A stretch of 34,951 bases of DNA from SHZI01 sp964371995. Its GTDB lineage: Bacteria > Pseudomonadota > Gammaproteobacteria > Steroidobacterales > GCA-2729495. Shown here one piece after another: positions 1 through 8,610 of this stretch (the stretch's first letter is position 1; each line of letters opens with the position of its first letter). Position numbers and translations under genes: made by a program. The notes beneath the pieces are model-generated. The model did not search any database and was not told where the DNA came from. It saw nothing but the letters and a program-made list of their open reading frames with translations. The stretch spans positions 1 through 34,951 of the forward strand of contig CAYJPG010000017.1 of assembly GCA_964371995.1 (NCBI GenBank), in the 5' to 3' direction.

Positions 1-158
1 CCGATGGTGATGGTGATGCCGATACGGCTACGATCACCGTCACGGTCAATTCCGCCGACGAGATCAAACTGCCGGGTGGCAGCAGCTCGATGGATCTCTG
101 GAGCCTCTCGCTGCTGGGCAGCCTGCCGCTGCTGATGCGTCGCCGCCGTCGCAGCTGA
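1..158 (+). CDS. C-terminal end of a secreted protein with a GlyGly-CTERM-like sorting tail (5' partial)
   Basis: Reading in the frame whose codons begin at base 3, the visible 51 residues start with an Asp/Gly-rich stretch followed by DTATITVTVNS. That pattern resembles the end of a VCBS or cadherin-like Ca2+-binding module. The protein then finishes with PGGSSS, a hydrophobic helix (about WSLSLLGSLPLLM) and a run of five arginines before TGA at 156-158. Gly-Gly/Ser, one TM helix and a terminal Arg cluster is the layout of GlyGly-CTERM signals, which are processed by rhombosortase and are known from gamma- and betaproteobacteria. The rest of the protein lies outside the window, so its function cannot be given. 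A terminator follows 25 bp downstream. Confidence 0.75.
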   Translation, partial: DGDGDADTATITVTVNSADEIKLPGGSSSMDLWSLSLLGSLPLLMRRRRRS

Positions 159-183
159 TTGCGACTGAAACTAGTGCCTTGAG

Positions 184-211
184 AAAACCCCGCTTCGGCG
201 GGGTTTTTTTT
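184..211. terminator. Bidirectional Rho-independent terminator
   Basis: A CCCCGC/GCGGGG stem (188-193 with 198-203) closes on a TTCG tetraloop. A-tract 184-187 and T-tract 204-211 flank it. Eight T residues follow on the plus strand, so it should end the GlyGly-CTERM gene. On the minus strand it gives a stem followed by TTTT and would end the marC operon, whose stop codon is at 221. Confidence 0.92.
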
Positions 212-220
212 GGGACTTAC

Positions 221-850
221 TCAGGCCGCCAGCGCCGGAAACAGCTGCATCAATCCTTCGGCCATGATCTCTACGGCCAGCGCGGCCAGGATCAGGCCCA
301 TCAAGCGCGTCATGATGTTGATACCGGTGCGCCCGAGCAGGCGGGCGATGCGCCCCGAAGCCAGGAAAGCCAGATACACGGCGATACCGACCACCAGTCC
401 ATAACCGACCAGTACTGCCAGTTCCCACCAGTACCGCGTGCGCTCGGCATAGATCACCATCGTCGAGATGGTCGCCGGGCCGGTGAGCAGCGGGATCGTC
501 AACGGCACGACCGCGATACTCGATCCGGCATCAAGTTTGGCCTCACCCTCACTCATGTCGGTGGGCCTGGTTTCGGCCGGTTGTGCGTTGAGCATCTGCA
601 GGGCGCTGATCAGCAACAGCAGCCCGCCGCCAACCTGGAAGGATGCGATCGAGATACCGAAGAATTCGATGATCCTCAAACCCGCAAGGGCGCTGAGCGC
701 AATGACCAGGAAGGCGGTAAATGCGCTGATCTGCATGGTGCGTGCGCGCTGCTCGCGGTTCAGGTTGTGCGTGAAGTGGATGAAGAACGGCACCACGCCG
801 ATCGGATTGACGATCGCCAGCAAGGCAATCAGGGGTTTCATCAGGTCCAT
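221..850 (-). CDS. MarC/SnatA-family integral membrane protein
   Basis: This is a 209-residue, very hydrophobic protein that starts MDLMKPLIALLAIVNPIGVVPFF, the typical N-terminus of the MarC family (UPF0056). It has about six predicted membrane segments, and its length is normal for the family. Members sit in the inner membrane. Some are linked to amino-acid export (SnatA), but most have no proven substrate, and the old link to multiple antibiotic resistance is not supported. The ATG at 850 lies 2 nt beyond the TGA (855-853) of the upstream acvB-like gene, so it is the last gene of the cls-mprF-acvB operon. A longer in-frame start up to 1000 exists, but it would run deep into acvB and adds a non-hydrophobic, family-foreign N-terminus. 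An alternative ATG at 841 is possible. Confidence 0.88.
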   Translation of the reverse strand: MDLMKPLIALLAIVNPIGVVPFFIHFTHNLNREQRARTMQISAFTAFLVIALSALAGLRIIEFFGISIASFQVGGGLLLLISALQMLNAQPAETRPTDMSEGEAKLDAGSSIAVVPLTIPLLTGPATISTMVIYAERTRYWWELAVLVGYGLVVGIAVYLAFLASGRIARLLGRTGINIMTRLMGLILAALAVEIMAEGLMQLFPALAA

Positions 851-852
851 GG

Positions 853-2256
853 TCAATGCCCCGCAAAGGCCAGAATTTCCCGTACCAGGGTCACATAGTC
901 GTCGTTGAAGTGGTGATCGCCGGGCAGTTGCACGGATTTCCCGGCGGTCGCAGGCAAGCCCGGACACGGGCTTGCCTGCCCACCGTCTCCATACAGACAC
1001 AAGGTACGGATATCGCTCAGCCGGGCAAGCTCCGGCTTTAACGGCCGACCGCGGGGCGTGCTGCCGGGAATCCAGTCCGCGACATGTATCTCGAAGCTGG
1101 CCTCCATAGCCGGCGCCAGCAGGCTCAGCGAGGCCACATGAGTGCGCAGATCCGGCGGCAGCCGGCTGACGAGAAATGGCAGGACATTCGCGCCGAAGGA
1201 GTAGCCGATGAGCAACACCTGGTCCTTGTGCCAGGCCGCCAGGTAGTGACGCATGATCCGCTCCAGATCGCGCGCCGCGTCTTCAGGTTCCTGATCCTTC
1301 CAGAAGTAGCGCAGCGTACTCAGCGCAACGACATCGATGCCCGCAGCTGACAACTGGCTTGAGACTTCACGGTCGAGCCCTGCCCAGCCACCATCACCGG
1401 TCAGCAATATCGCCATGCGCGGTGAAGGCCTGGTGGTGGCGCGAACTTCGACCAGCGGCAGGTCGTTCACCCCGGCACTGCTCACTGGCAGTTCTGTGGA
1501 TGCGGTAACCAGTTTCAGGTAGGCATCCCTGAACTGCGGCAACCAGTCGTCCATCACTGCATAGCCATGCCCGACTCGTGGCAGCGGAACAAACTTTGCT
1601 GACGGCGTATCTGCCGCAAATGCACGCGTCGCCTCAACACTGCAGACCTGATCACGCTCGCCGTGCAACACCACCCAGGGCATCTTCAGCTCCGGCGCAG
1701 GGTGAAAGGTCACGCCGGCGTGATCTGCAGTCGGTGTCACAGCCAGCCCTGCCCCCCTGCACCAGGGCCGGCCGACCGGCAGTTCCGGACAGAAGCCCAG
1801 GCTGACTGCAGCGGCGAAGGTACCCGGCGGTGCCTGTGCCGCTATCGCATAGGCCAGAGTCGCACCGGAGGAGTAACCGATCAGGATCGGTGTCTGGTAG
1901 TTCCGCAACCCTGCCCGCTTCTGCAGGGCATGGCTCAGTTGCTCGAAGTCAGCGGCCGGATAGGCGCAGCTGTCACCGGCCGATCGCAGTGCCGCAAGGT
2001 AGTGGCGGATATCCACGCCACCGACAAGCGCGCCCCAACCCCGCAATTGCTGCGCCATCTCCACGACACCCTTGTTCCATCCACCATCACCGGAGATGAA
2101 CAGGACAACGCTGGTTGGCGGTCCATCAGGCGCATAGACGGTGACAGTACCGAGGCGGCCGGCCTGAAACCCGTTCGCGGCCGGCGACTTGTCCGGCGTG
2201 CCCGGAAAGCCGGGCATCGCCGCCAGCAGCAACAACAGAAGCAGTGCGGTTCTCAC
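853..2256 (-). CDS. acvB: AcvB/VirJ-family protein, probable lysyl-phosphatidylglycerol hydrolase
   Basis: The protein has about 467 residues: an N-terminal signal peptide (a Leu-rich stretch ending near AAMPGFPG), then two alpha/beta-hydrolase-like VirJ modules. Each module contains FISGDGGW or LTGDGGWAG and a nucleophile-elbow sequence (GYSSG in the first, GYSFG in the second). AcvB-type proteins act in the periplasm. In rhizobia and Agrobacterium, acvB is the partner of lpiA, and it removes lysine from lysyl-PG. The gene follows mprF directly, which supports the same role here. I chose GTG at 2256 because GAGGTGA (2270-2264) sits 7-8 nt upstream and contains the mprF stop. An ATG at 2286 would add ten residues (MLPSRRGEAG) before the signal peptide. 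Function is inferred from family and context. Confidence 0.87.
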   Translation of the reverse strand: MRTALLLLLLLAAMPGFPGTPDKSPAANGFQAGRLGTVTVYAPDGPPTSVVLFISGDGGWNKGVVEMAQQLRGWGALVGGVDIRHYLAALRSAGDSCAYPAADFEQLSHALQKRAGLRNYQTPILIGYSSGATLAYAIAAQAPPGTFAAAVSLGFCPELPVGRPWCRGAGLAVTPTADHAGVTFHPAPELKMPWVVLHGERDQVCSVEATRAFAADTPSAKFVPLPRVGHGYAVMDDWLPQFRDAYLKLVTASTELPVSSAGVNDLPLVEVRATTRPSPRMAILLTGDGGWAGLDREVSSQLSAAGIDVVALSTLRYFWKDQEPEDAARDLERIMRHYLAAWHKDQVLLIGYSFGANVLPFLVSRLPPDLRTHVASLSLLAPAMEASFEIHVADWIPGSTPRGRPLKPELARLSDIRTLCLYGDGGQASPCPGLPATAGKSVQLPGDHHFNDDYVTLVREILAFAGH

Positions 2257-2263
2257 CCCGGCT

Positions 2264-4849
2264 TCACCTCGACGACTTGGCAACAAGCCCTTTCAGGCCA
2301 CCGGAAATCAGCGATGAAACATCGATGAGCACGCGAGGCAGGGCAAGCCCGCCGGGCGAGGCCAGATACTTCGGCCGCCATTCGGGCAGAAACTTGGCCT
2401 TGTAGCGTCGCAGGCCTTCGAAGTTATAGAAATGCTCACCGTAGCGGAACACGAGATTGCCGACGCGATGCCATGCCGGTGCAAGCGGATGCTGCTCGAG
2501 GCCGGACAATGGCGCCATGCCCAGACTGAAGTACTGATAACCCTGATCACGCCCCCACTCCATGAGGCGGGTAAACAGGAAGTCCATGGCTCCATGCGGT
2601 GCATCGGCACCAAAGCGCATCAGGTCTACCGACAGCTCATCCCTGCTCCCGGTCGTCCACAGACTGGCAAAGGCAACCGGCACGCCCTGGCGCCGGACCA
2701 GCGCGACAGGAAAATTGGCCAGATAATCCGGCGCGAAAAAGCCCAGTGAGAAGCCCTTTTCCTGCGTCGACTTGGCGTCCAGCCACTGGTCTGAAATCGC
2801 CTGCAATACCGGCATCAGGGCCGGCACATCCGGCACCTGGATAATCTCGAAACTCGCGCCTTCCCGCTCGGCGCGCCGCAGTGATGTACGCAGTTCAGCC
2901 CGCGCCTTGCCCTCGAGCGAGAACGTCGCCAGCGGCACCATCGCCTCTTCACCCAGCTTGATGAGTGTCAGACCGAGGTCCACGTACAAGGGCAGGCTGT
3001 CACCACCAACCTCGTAGAACACGGTCCGTCCGGCATGTTCATCCACCAGTTCTCGAAAGCGCCAGATCAGTTCTTCCCGGCGCGCCGGCGGCCCGACCGG
3101 ATCGCCGAGCGCAATCCAGCTGCGGCCAGCGATCCGGTACATCAGGAAGGCATCACCGGCAGCAGCGAACAACAGGTGCTTGTCGCCGGCCAGCGCCACA
3201 TTGGCAATCGCCGCATCGCTGCGACTGATCACCGGCCGGGCGCGATCCAGATCGTCACTTGAAGGCAGTTCAGGTTCAGGCTGTGCAGGCTGCAACAGGC
3301 TCCTCGACACGAGCCCCATCGCCACCAGCGCCACGACCAGACTTGCCCTCAGCATGCGTGGTGCATGGCCATTTGCTGCGAATGTCCACCACAGATCATC
3401 CGCGTACGGGATCTGGCGGTTGGCGAGAAAGCCGATCCAGGTTGCCGCACCGATGACGATGAATACATTCGCCGTCCAGCCCGGACTGAAGCGTTCCGTC
3501 CACAGCCCGGCAGAGCGGTAAAACTGGGCGCGCGCGAGCCAGAGCATCAGCAACACGATCGCGAGGATGACCGCTTCCTCAAAGTCGAGACCCTTGAGCA
3601 ATGAGGCAAGGATCCCGGCGATCAGCAGGCCCAGGGTCAGGTGATACGCGGCATTCACCCGCTGGAACAGGCTGCGGGCCAACACGAGCAGCGCGAGTCC
3701 GATGATGCTGCCGGCCAGATGCGATGACTCCAGCAAGGCGAGCGGCAGTACCTCCTCCAGTGTATCGATCCGGCTATCGATGCCGGGCGTCGCCCCAGAG
3801 ATGAGCAGCACGGCACCACACAGGAATACCAGGCTGCCGATCAGCTGCGGCGCGACCTGCTGCACCAGGGCCAGGGCACGCACGATGCGTCGTCCCTGGG
3901 CTGCGAGTTCATTGCCGGCAAACAGCATCGCGCCACAGAACAACGGCAGCAGGTAGTAGATGCCCCGATACGCGACCAGCGCAGCCAGCATGGCTGCCCG
4001 ATCGCTGTCGGGGATCCCCAGCAACAGCACCGACTCGAATACGCCGAGGCCGCCTGGCACATGGCTGATGAGGCCGAGCAGAATGGCTGCGGCATACACG
4101 CCGCAAAAGCTCACAAAGCCCGGTGAGCCGGCTGCCGGCAACAGGACCCACAAGGCCGCAGCCGACAGGGCGAGATCAGCGACGCCGATCAGCACCTGGA
4201 GAAAAACCAGACCCTGGCCCGGCGGTTCGATCTTCCAGCTGCCCAGTTCCACCGAACTCCGGCTGATACTCGACCAGACCACATAGGCGATGACGAGCGC
4301 AAGAATGCATGCCCCCAGCAGCAACGCCCAGGCCGGATGCAGGCGCAGCGCCGCCCCGGTGCTCTCCGGCGCTGCCAGCAACGCAACGCCGCCAAGCACG
4401 CTGATGCCCAGCCCGGCCGTCACCGATGTAAAGGCCGCCAGGCGCGCTACGTCGATGGCAGTCAACCCCAACGGTGCGTAGAGCCGGTAACGCACCGCCG
4501 CGCCGGTCAATGCAGCAAGACTAAAGTTATGCGCAAAGGCATAGGCGATAAAAGAAGTCGTCGCTACGCGCGGATATGGCAGAGGTTTGCCTACATAGCG
4601 GAGCGCCAGCACGTCGTAGATCGTGAGCGACCCATAGCTCAACGCTGTAAGGCCGACGGCTGTCCACAGCGCGCTGGCGGGAACCGCGTGAAGCGCGTCG
4701 AGTACGTCGCGCAGATGGTAGGTCTGCAGTTCTCGATCGAGGACAAACAGGACCAGTGCGAAAGCAGCCAGCACCAGCAATGGCAGCAGCCAGCGCCGCC
4801 AGCGTTGACTGGCGGCCGCAAGTCCGGACATTTCCCCGTCCACCGCCAT
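2264..4849 (-). CDS. mprF: Bifunctional lysylphosphatidylglycerol synthetase/flippase (MprF/LpiA family)
   Basis: The protein has 861 residues, normal for the family. The first ~520 residues form a polytopic membrane region, with an N-terminal flippase-like domain (UPF0104 type) followed by further helices. The last ~330 residues are the soluble DUF2156 aminoacyl-PG synthase domain, with GNAT-like folds, e.g. around FLMYRIAGRSWIALGDPVGP and the C-terminal FEGLRRYKAKFLPEW. It transfers lysine from Lys-tRNA to phosphatidylglycerol and flips the product, reducing the negative surface charge. ATG 4849 lies 19 bp after the cls stop and has a weak GGGA upstream. An in-frame start at 4903 would overlap cls and add a polar tail. 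Downstream acvB and upstream cls place it in a phospholipid-remodelling operon. Substrate amino acid (Lys rather than Ala) is inferred. Confidence 0.92.
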   Translation of the reverse strand: MAVDGEMSGLAAASQRWRRWLLPLLVLAAFALVLFVLDRELQTYHLRDVLDALHAVPASALWTAVGLTALSYGSLTIYDVLALRYVGKPLPYPRVATTSFIAYAFAHNFSLAALTGAAVRYRLYAPLGLTAIDVARLAAFTSVTAGLGISVLGGVALLAAPESTGAALRLHPAWALLLGACILALVIAYVVWSSISRSSVELGSWKIEPPGQGLVFLQVLIGVADLALSAAALWVLLPAAGSPGFVSFCGVYAAAILLGLISHVPGGLGVFESVLLLGIPDSDRAAMLAALVAYRGIYYLLPLFCGAMLFAGNELAAQGRRIVRALALVQQVAPQLIGSLVFLCGAVLLISGATPGIDSRIDTLEEVLPLALLESSHLAGSIIGLALLVLARSLFQRVNAAYHLTLGLLIAGILASLLKGLDFEEAVILAIVLLMLWLARAQFYRSAGLWTERFSPGWTANVFIVIGAATWIGFLANRQIPYADDLWWTFAANGHAPRMLRASLVVALVAMGLVSRSLLQPAQPEPELPSSDDLDRARPVISRSDAAIANVALAGDKHLLFAAAGDAFLMYRIAGRSWIALGDPVGPPARREELIWRFRELVDEHAGRTVFYEVGGDSLPLYVDLGLTLIKLGEEAMVPLATFSLEGKARAELRTSLRRAEREGASFEIIQVPDVPALMPVLQAISDQWLDAKSTQEKGFSLGFFAPDYLANFPVALVRRQGVPVAFASLWTTGSRDELSVDLMRFGADAPHGAMDFLFTRLMEWGRDQGYQYFSLGMAPLSGLEQHPLAPAWHRVGNLVFRYGEHFYNFEGLRRYKAKFLPEWRPKYLASPGGLALPRVLIDVSSLISGGLKGLVAKSSR

Positions 4850-4868
4850 GTTGTTTTCCCGATTCAAT

Positions 4869-6293
4869 TCACAGGTAAGGCGAAAACAGGTACGCAGCCG
4901 CATCGCGCAGACGCACGGGCACCGATCTGCCGGTCAGCTCATCGGGCGTCACAAGGGTACTTCCGGCGACAAGCGCGTCGATATGTGCGCGCAGTTCGGC
5001 ATTGAGCTGCGCCGAGAACACCTCGATACCCAGTTCGTAATTCAGTCGCAGGCTGCGCGGATCGAGGTTGGCCGAGCCGATCAGACAGTAGTCGCCATCA
5101 ATGCAAAGCAGCTTCGAATGGCAGAACGGCGCCGGCTGGTAATACACCTCGATACCCCAGCCAAGCAACTCGGTGAGCACATTACGATGTGCCCAGTGCA
5201 CATAGAACAGGTTGTTCTTGCCGGGCAGGACGATGCGCACGCGGGCGCCGCGTAAAGCCGCCGACTGCAGTGAAGCGATCAGCCCCCGCGAGGGCAGAAA
5301 ATATGGCGTCATGATATCCACGGATGTACCCGCACCGCTGACCACGGCCTGAATGGTCAACGCCAGGGCATCCATCTCATCGTCGGGACCATCGGGTATG
5401 GCGCGGCAGCGCGCGTCGCCCGACGATACAGCGACAGGCGCAGGCACAGGCGGTGATTTCTGGCCGATGGTCGATTTCGTCGCAAACCGCCAGTCACTGC
5501 AAAAGACACGGACGAGGTCCGCCACAACCGGACCAGTCAGACCGAAATGTACATCGCTCACCCGGCGCGGGCGGCCTGCATCGGCTGTCTGATCATCGCT
5601 GATGTTCATGCCGCCGGCATAGGCGAATTCGTCATCGACGATCAGCAGCTTGCGGTGATTGCGCAGATTGATATGGATGCTCGGGGGAAACAGTTTCAGC
5701 GGCAGAAAACGCGCTACGGCAACGCCGCGTTTCCTGAGGAACCGGGACGGGCTGTGCCACGAGTAGAGTTCGCCGATGCCATCGACCAGCACCATCACCT
5801 GCACGCCGCGTGCTGCTGCTTCCGCCAGTGCATCGGCAAATGCCCGGCCGGTATCGTCAACCTTGAGGATATAGGTGGCGAGCAGTACCCGCTCCCTGGC
5901 GGCCCGGATCGACGCCAGCATCGCCGCATAGGCCTGCTCACCGTTGTACAGAACGCGCACAGTATTGCCGGCCGATGGCGCCCGCCCCGTGATCCGCAGG
6001 CCAACCTGCTCAAGCCCCGGGACATCCGGACTGACAAGGGTAATGCCGGGCACACGGGCTTCGTAGTCGATGGCGAGGAACCTGCGCTGGAAGCCGCGCG
6101 CCCGGGCGCGCACGCGGTTGATGCCAAACAGGAAATAGGCGAGCGGCCCCGCAAACGGGAGAAGCACACAGGCCATGATCCAGCCCATCGCGCTGCGCGG
6201 GTCGCGCTTGTAAAGCAGCACGTGGTACACGCCGTAACACGCCGGCGCGATGTGCAGCAGCGCCAGCGGGTAGAGAGGCACCGAAGTCACCAT
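4869..6293 (-). CDS. cls: Cardiolipin synthase, phospholipase D type
   Basis: The protein has 474 residues. Two N-terminal membrane helices (PLDNc-like, ending FLFGINRVRARARG) precede two PLD domains. Both catalytic HKD motifs are intact: H213/K215/D220 in HRKLLIVD and H392/K394/D399 in HSKLLCID, each followed by the expected Gly/Asn segment (AGGMN; GSANLDPRS). It should join two phosphatidylglycerol molecules (or PG with another phospholipid) into cardiolipin at the inner membrane. ATG 6293 gives the usual Cls N-terminus. A GTG at 6296 is a close alternative, and the longer frame to 6455 runs into the divergent asmA gene and is not family-like. It is the first gene of the four-gene lipid operon. 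Assignment to ClsA, B or C class from sequence alone is uncertain, though the two N-terminal TMs favour ClsA. Confidence 0.93.
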   Translation of the reverse strand: MVTSVPLYPLALLHIAPACYGVYHVLLYKRDPRSAMGWIMACVLLPFAGPLAYFLFGINRVRARARGFQRRFLAIDYEARVPGITLVSPDVPGLEQVGLRITGRAPSAGNTVRVLYNGEQAYAAMLASIRAARERVLLATYILKVDDTGRAFADALAEAAARGVQVMVLVDGIGELYSWHSPSRFLRKRGVAVARFLPLKLFPPSIHINLRNHRKLLIVDDEFAYAGGMNISDDQTADAGRPRRVSDVHFGLTGPVVADLVRVFCSDWRFATKSTIGQKSPPVPAPVAVSSGDARCRAIPDGPDDEMDALALTIQAVVSGAGTSVDIMTPYFLPSRGLIASLQSAALRGARVRIVLPGKNNLFYVHWAHRNVLTELLGWGIEVYYQPAPFCHSKLLCIDGDYCLIGSANLDPRSLRLNYELGIEVFSAQLNAELRAHIDALVAGSTLVTPDELTGRSVPVRLRDAAAYLFSPYL

Positions 6294-6372
6294 CACGCTT
6301 GTCCGGCAAGACAACCCATATACATGCGCCTGAGTATAGAAGAAGCCCTCTGCAGGTGTTTTAATCGTACCG
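6294..6372. promoter_or_regulatory. Divergent intergenic region between cls and asmA-like gene
   Basis: This 79-bp gap must hold the promoters of both directions unless these lie inside the genes. On the minus strand a TATACT -10-like hexamer (revcomp of 6333-6338) is about 40 bp before the cls start, but no good -35 box stands 16-18 bp upstream of it. No clear plus-strand promoter was seen. Confidence 0.3.
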
Positions 6373-8562
6373 GTGAAACCGCTGTTCAAATGGCTGCTGA
6401 TTGGTGTCCTGGTGCTGCTGCTTGCGGCAGCGCTGCTGATCGCGGCAGTCGTCACCCTGGTTGATCCGCAGCAGTATCAGGCCCTCATCATCGACCAGGT
6501 ACGGCAACGCACCGGGCGGGAACTGCTGCTGGCAGGGCCTGTGGAACTCGATTTGCTGCCCTGCTGTGCGGTCCGCATCGACAAGGCCACTCTGGGTAAT
6601 CCGCCCGGATTTCCCGCGGACACCTTTCTGCGCATCGAGTCGGCGCGGCTCGGGCTGCGTCTCTGGCCATTGCTGACGCGCCGGGCGGTTGAGATCGGTT
6701 CAGTCACGGTAGACAGCCTGCAGGCAGACCTGCTCGCGCGCAAGGACGGCAGCGACAACTGGAGCTTCGGCAGCGATGAAGCTTCCAGCGCGGATGCTGC
6801 AAGCAGACCGGATGACAGTGCTGAATTTTCCGTTGCTTCCATCGAACTGAAGAACGCCACGCTGAACTACACCGACGAGGCCGATGGCAGCCGTTATCGC
6901 ATCGAGCAGCTGAATGCCCTCACCGGGCCGATCCGCGGCAACGCGCCCTTTAAACTGCAGGCATCTCTGCAGGCCACCGATCTCGGCGACAAGACCCGCG
7001 GCACACTCAGCCTGAACGGGCCGATCGCGCTTGCGCCAACCGGGGCGGTGTCGGCGCAGGAACTCGACACCGAGATCAAAATGTACGCCAGCGCACTGCC
7101 GGACGACGGCATACAGGCGAAACTCAGGCTGAAGGACCTGGCCTTTGATCCTGGTTCATCCACCGGTACGGTCGGTGCGCTGACCGGTACGACTGAACTG
7201 GCTGGCGTTTCGCTCGACATCGATGGCCGCGGCAGTTTTGGCAAGACCACCAGGCTCAGCGGCACCCTGCACTTTGCCCCCTTCTCGCCCCGCGATCTGC
7301 TGGCCCGCCTCAAGCAGGAACCACCGGATACGGCGGACCCGCAAGTGCTGAAGCAGCTCTCGGGCAACAGCGAGTGGTTCTATGAGGACAAGGCAGCCGG
7401 GCTCAGGAAGCTGGAACTCAAGCTGGACGACTCCCGCATCACTGGCGATCTGTCGCGTGAACAGTTGCCCGGAAACAGTACGCTGACGCCGCGTACCCGC
7501 TTCGACCTGCACATCGACCAGTTGGATCTCGATCGCTATCTGGCTCCCGAGTCGGCGCAGGAGGCTGGTAAAGGGGAGGCTTCGCCACCTGGGGAAGCCT
7601 CCCCTTTACGTGACCCTTTGCGCAAGCTCAACCTGGACGGTCGCCTGCGTATCGGCCAGTTTGGATTTGACGGCCTGAAGCTCAACGATACCGACATCAG
7701 CGTCAGTGCAGCCAGGGGTCAAATCAGACTGGATCCGCTCAGCGCCCGGCTCTACGGCGGCGAGACACAGGGACAGGTCCGGCTGGACGCCTCCGCTGAT
7801 CCGCTGCGCCTGGACATAGACCAGAAGATGGTCAAGGTCGACATGGGTGCGCTGCTGACTGATTTCGCCGCTATAGACAACCTGGGCGGCACGATGAACT
7901 TCAGGCTGAAGGGCTCGTCTTCCGGCAACTCCGGCGATGTACTGATGCAGAACCTCGCAGCCGACCTGTCTTTCTCGATGGACAAGGGCGTCTACCGCGG
8001 GATGGATGTCTGGTACGAGATCCGGCGTGCCCATGCCATGCTCAGGCGCACACCGGCGCCAACGCGTACCGGTGCCGAAGAAACGCCGATAGATTCGCTG
8101 CAACTGACCGGCAAGCTGGACAATGGCACATTCAATACCGATACGCTCATCGCCGAAATCCCCTTCCTGCGGGTATCAGGCAAAGCTGCTGTCGAGGTTC
8201 AGGCCAGGACCCTGGCAAGCGAACTGGAAGCGCTGGTCTACGAGAAACCGGTGTTTGCCGATGGCACCAGCCTCGCCGAACTCGAAAACGTGCGGATTCC
8301 ATTCACGGTGAGTGGCCCGGTAGCCGACCCGAAGGTGCGCGTGGATCTGGGCAAAATGGTGAAAGGCGCGGCCACCGAAACGCTGAAAGATACGGTGCGG
8401 AAGAAACTCTTCGACAAGCTCGGCATCGGCGCCGCGCCGGAAGAAGCACCAGCACCGACACCTGACAGTGAGGCGCCGGTCGACGGCGAACAGGCGGCTC
8501 CTGCAGCGGAGAAGAAGGACGACCGGCTGAAGAACGCGCTCGATCGCCTGCTGAAGCGCTGA
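6373..8562 (+). CDS. AsmA-family envelope protein
   Basis: The product has 729 residues with a GTG start. A single N-terminal membrane anchor (residues ~5-30) is followed by the classic AsmA entry (VDPQQYQALI, then TGRELLLAGPVELDLLP and LGNPPGF). A long beta-rich periplasmic region follows, ending with the conserved AsmA C-terminal fold (residues ~470-640, ending in VSGPVADPKVRVDL) and an acidic/Ala-Pro tail. AsmA-like proteins are thought to form hydrophobic grooves that carry phospholipids between the membranes, so divergence from the cls-mprF operon is fitting. One oddity: residues ~399-412 (GKGEASPPGEASPL) are encoded by a perfect inverted repeat at 7568-7609, apparently an in-frame REP-like insertion in a linker. 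No strong Shine-Dalgarno is visible before the GTG. Confidence 0.9.
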   Translation: MKPLFKWLLIGVLVLLLAAALLIAAVVTLVDPQQYQALIIDQVRQRTGRELLLAGPVELDLLPCCAVRIDKATLGNPPGFPADTFLRIESARLGLRLWPLLTRRAVEIGSVTVDSLQADLLARKDGSDNWSFGSDEASSADAASRPDDSAEFSVASIELKNATLNYTDEADGSRYRIEQLNALTGPIRGNAPFKLQASLQATDLGDKTRGTLSLNGPIALAPTGAVSAQELDTEIKMYASALPDDGIQAKLRLKDLAFDPGSSTGTVGALTGTTELAGVSLDIDGRGSFGKTTRLSGTLHFAPFSPRDLLARLKQEPPDTADPQVLKQLSGNSEWFYEDKAAGLRKLELKLDDSRITGDLSREQLPGNSTLTPRTRFDLHIDQLDLDRYLAPESAQEAGKGEASPPGEASPLRDPLRKLNLDGRLRIGQFGFDGLKLNDTDISVSAARGQIRLDPLSARLYGGETQGQVRLDASADPLRLDIDQKMVKVDMGALLTDFAAIDNLGGTMNFRLKGSSSGNSGDVLMQNLAADLSFSMDKGVYRGMDVWYEIRRAHAMLRRTPAPTRTGAEETPIDSLQLTGKLDNGTFNTDTLIAEIPFLRVSGKAAVEVQARTLASELEALVYEKPVFADGTSLAELENVRIPFTVSGPVADPKVRVDLGKMVKGAATETLKDTVRKKLFDKLGIGAAPEEAPAPTPDSEAPVDGEQAAPAAEKKDDRLKNALDRLLKR
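7568..7609. repeat. Perfect inverted repeat (REP/MITE-like) inside the asmA-like gene
   Basis: GTAAAGGGGAGGCTTC (7568-7583) is exactly complemented by GAAGCCTCCCCTTTAC (7594-7609) across a 10-nt loop. The total length is 42 nt, a multiple of three, so the reading frame is kept. The right half closely matches the second copy at 8592-8610, including GGGGAAGC and TCCCCTTTAC. Confidence 0.85.
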
Positions 8563-8570
8563 ACCAGGCC

Positions 8571-8610
8571 TAAAGGGAACGCGCCCGTGTCGGGGAAGCG
8601 TCCCCTTTAC
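8571..8610. repeat. Second REP-like hairpin between asmA-like and flavin-reductase-like genes
   Basis: TAAAGGGAACGC (8571-8582) pairs with GCGTCCCCTTTA (8598-8609) with one mismatch. It resembles the element at 7568-7609 (shared TAAAGGG at the left and GGGGAAGC-TCCCCTTTAC at the right). It sits between two convergent stop codons (8562 and 8613-8611) and ends directly against the downstream TGA. It could act as a transcript end or mRNA-stabilising hairpin, although no T-tract follows. Confidence 0.75.

Noticed and set aside
179..898. 239-codon plus-strand frame opposite marC
   Set aside because: It starts within the terminator and is low-complexity and antisense to a well-supported membrane protein.
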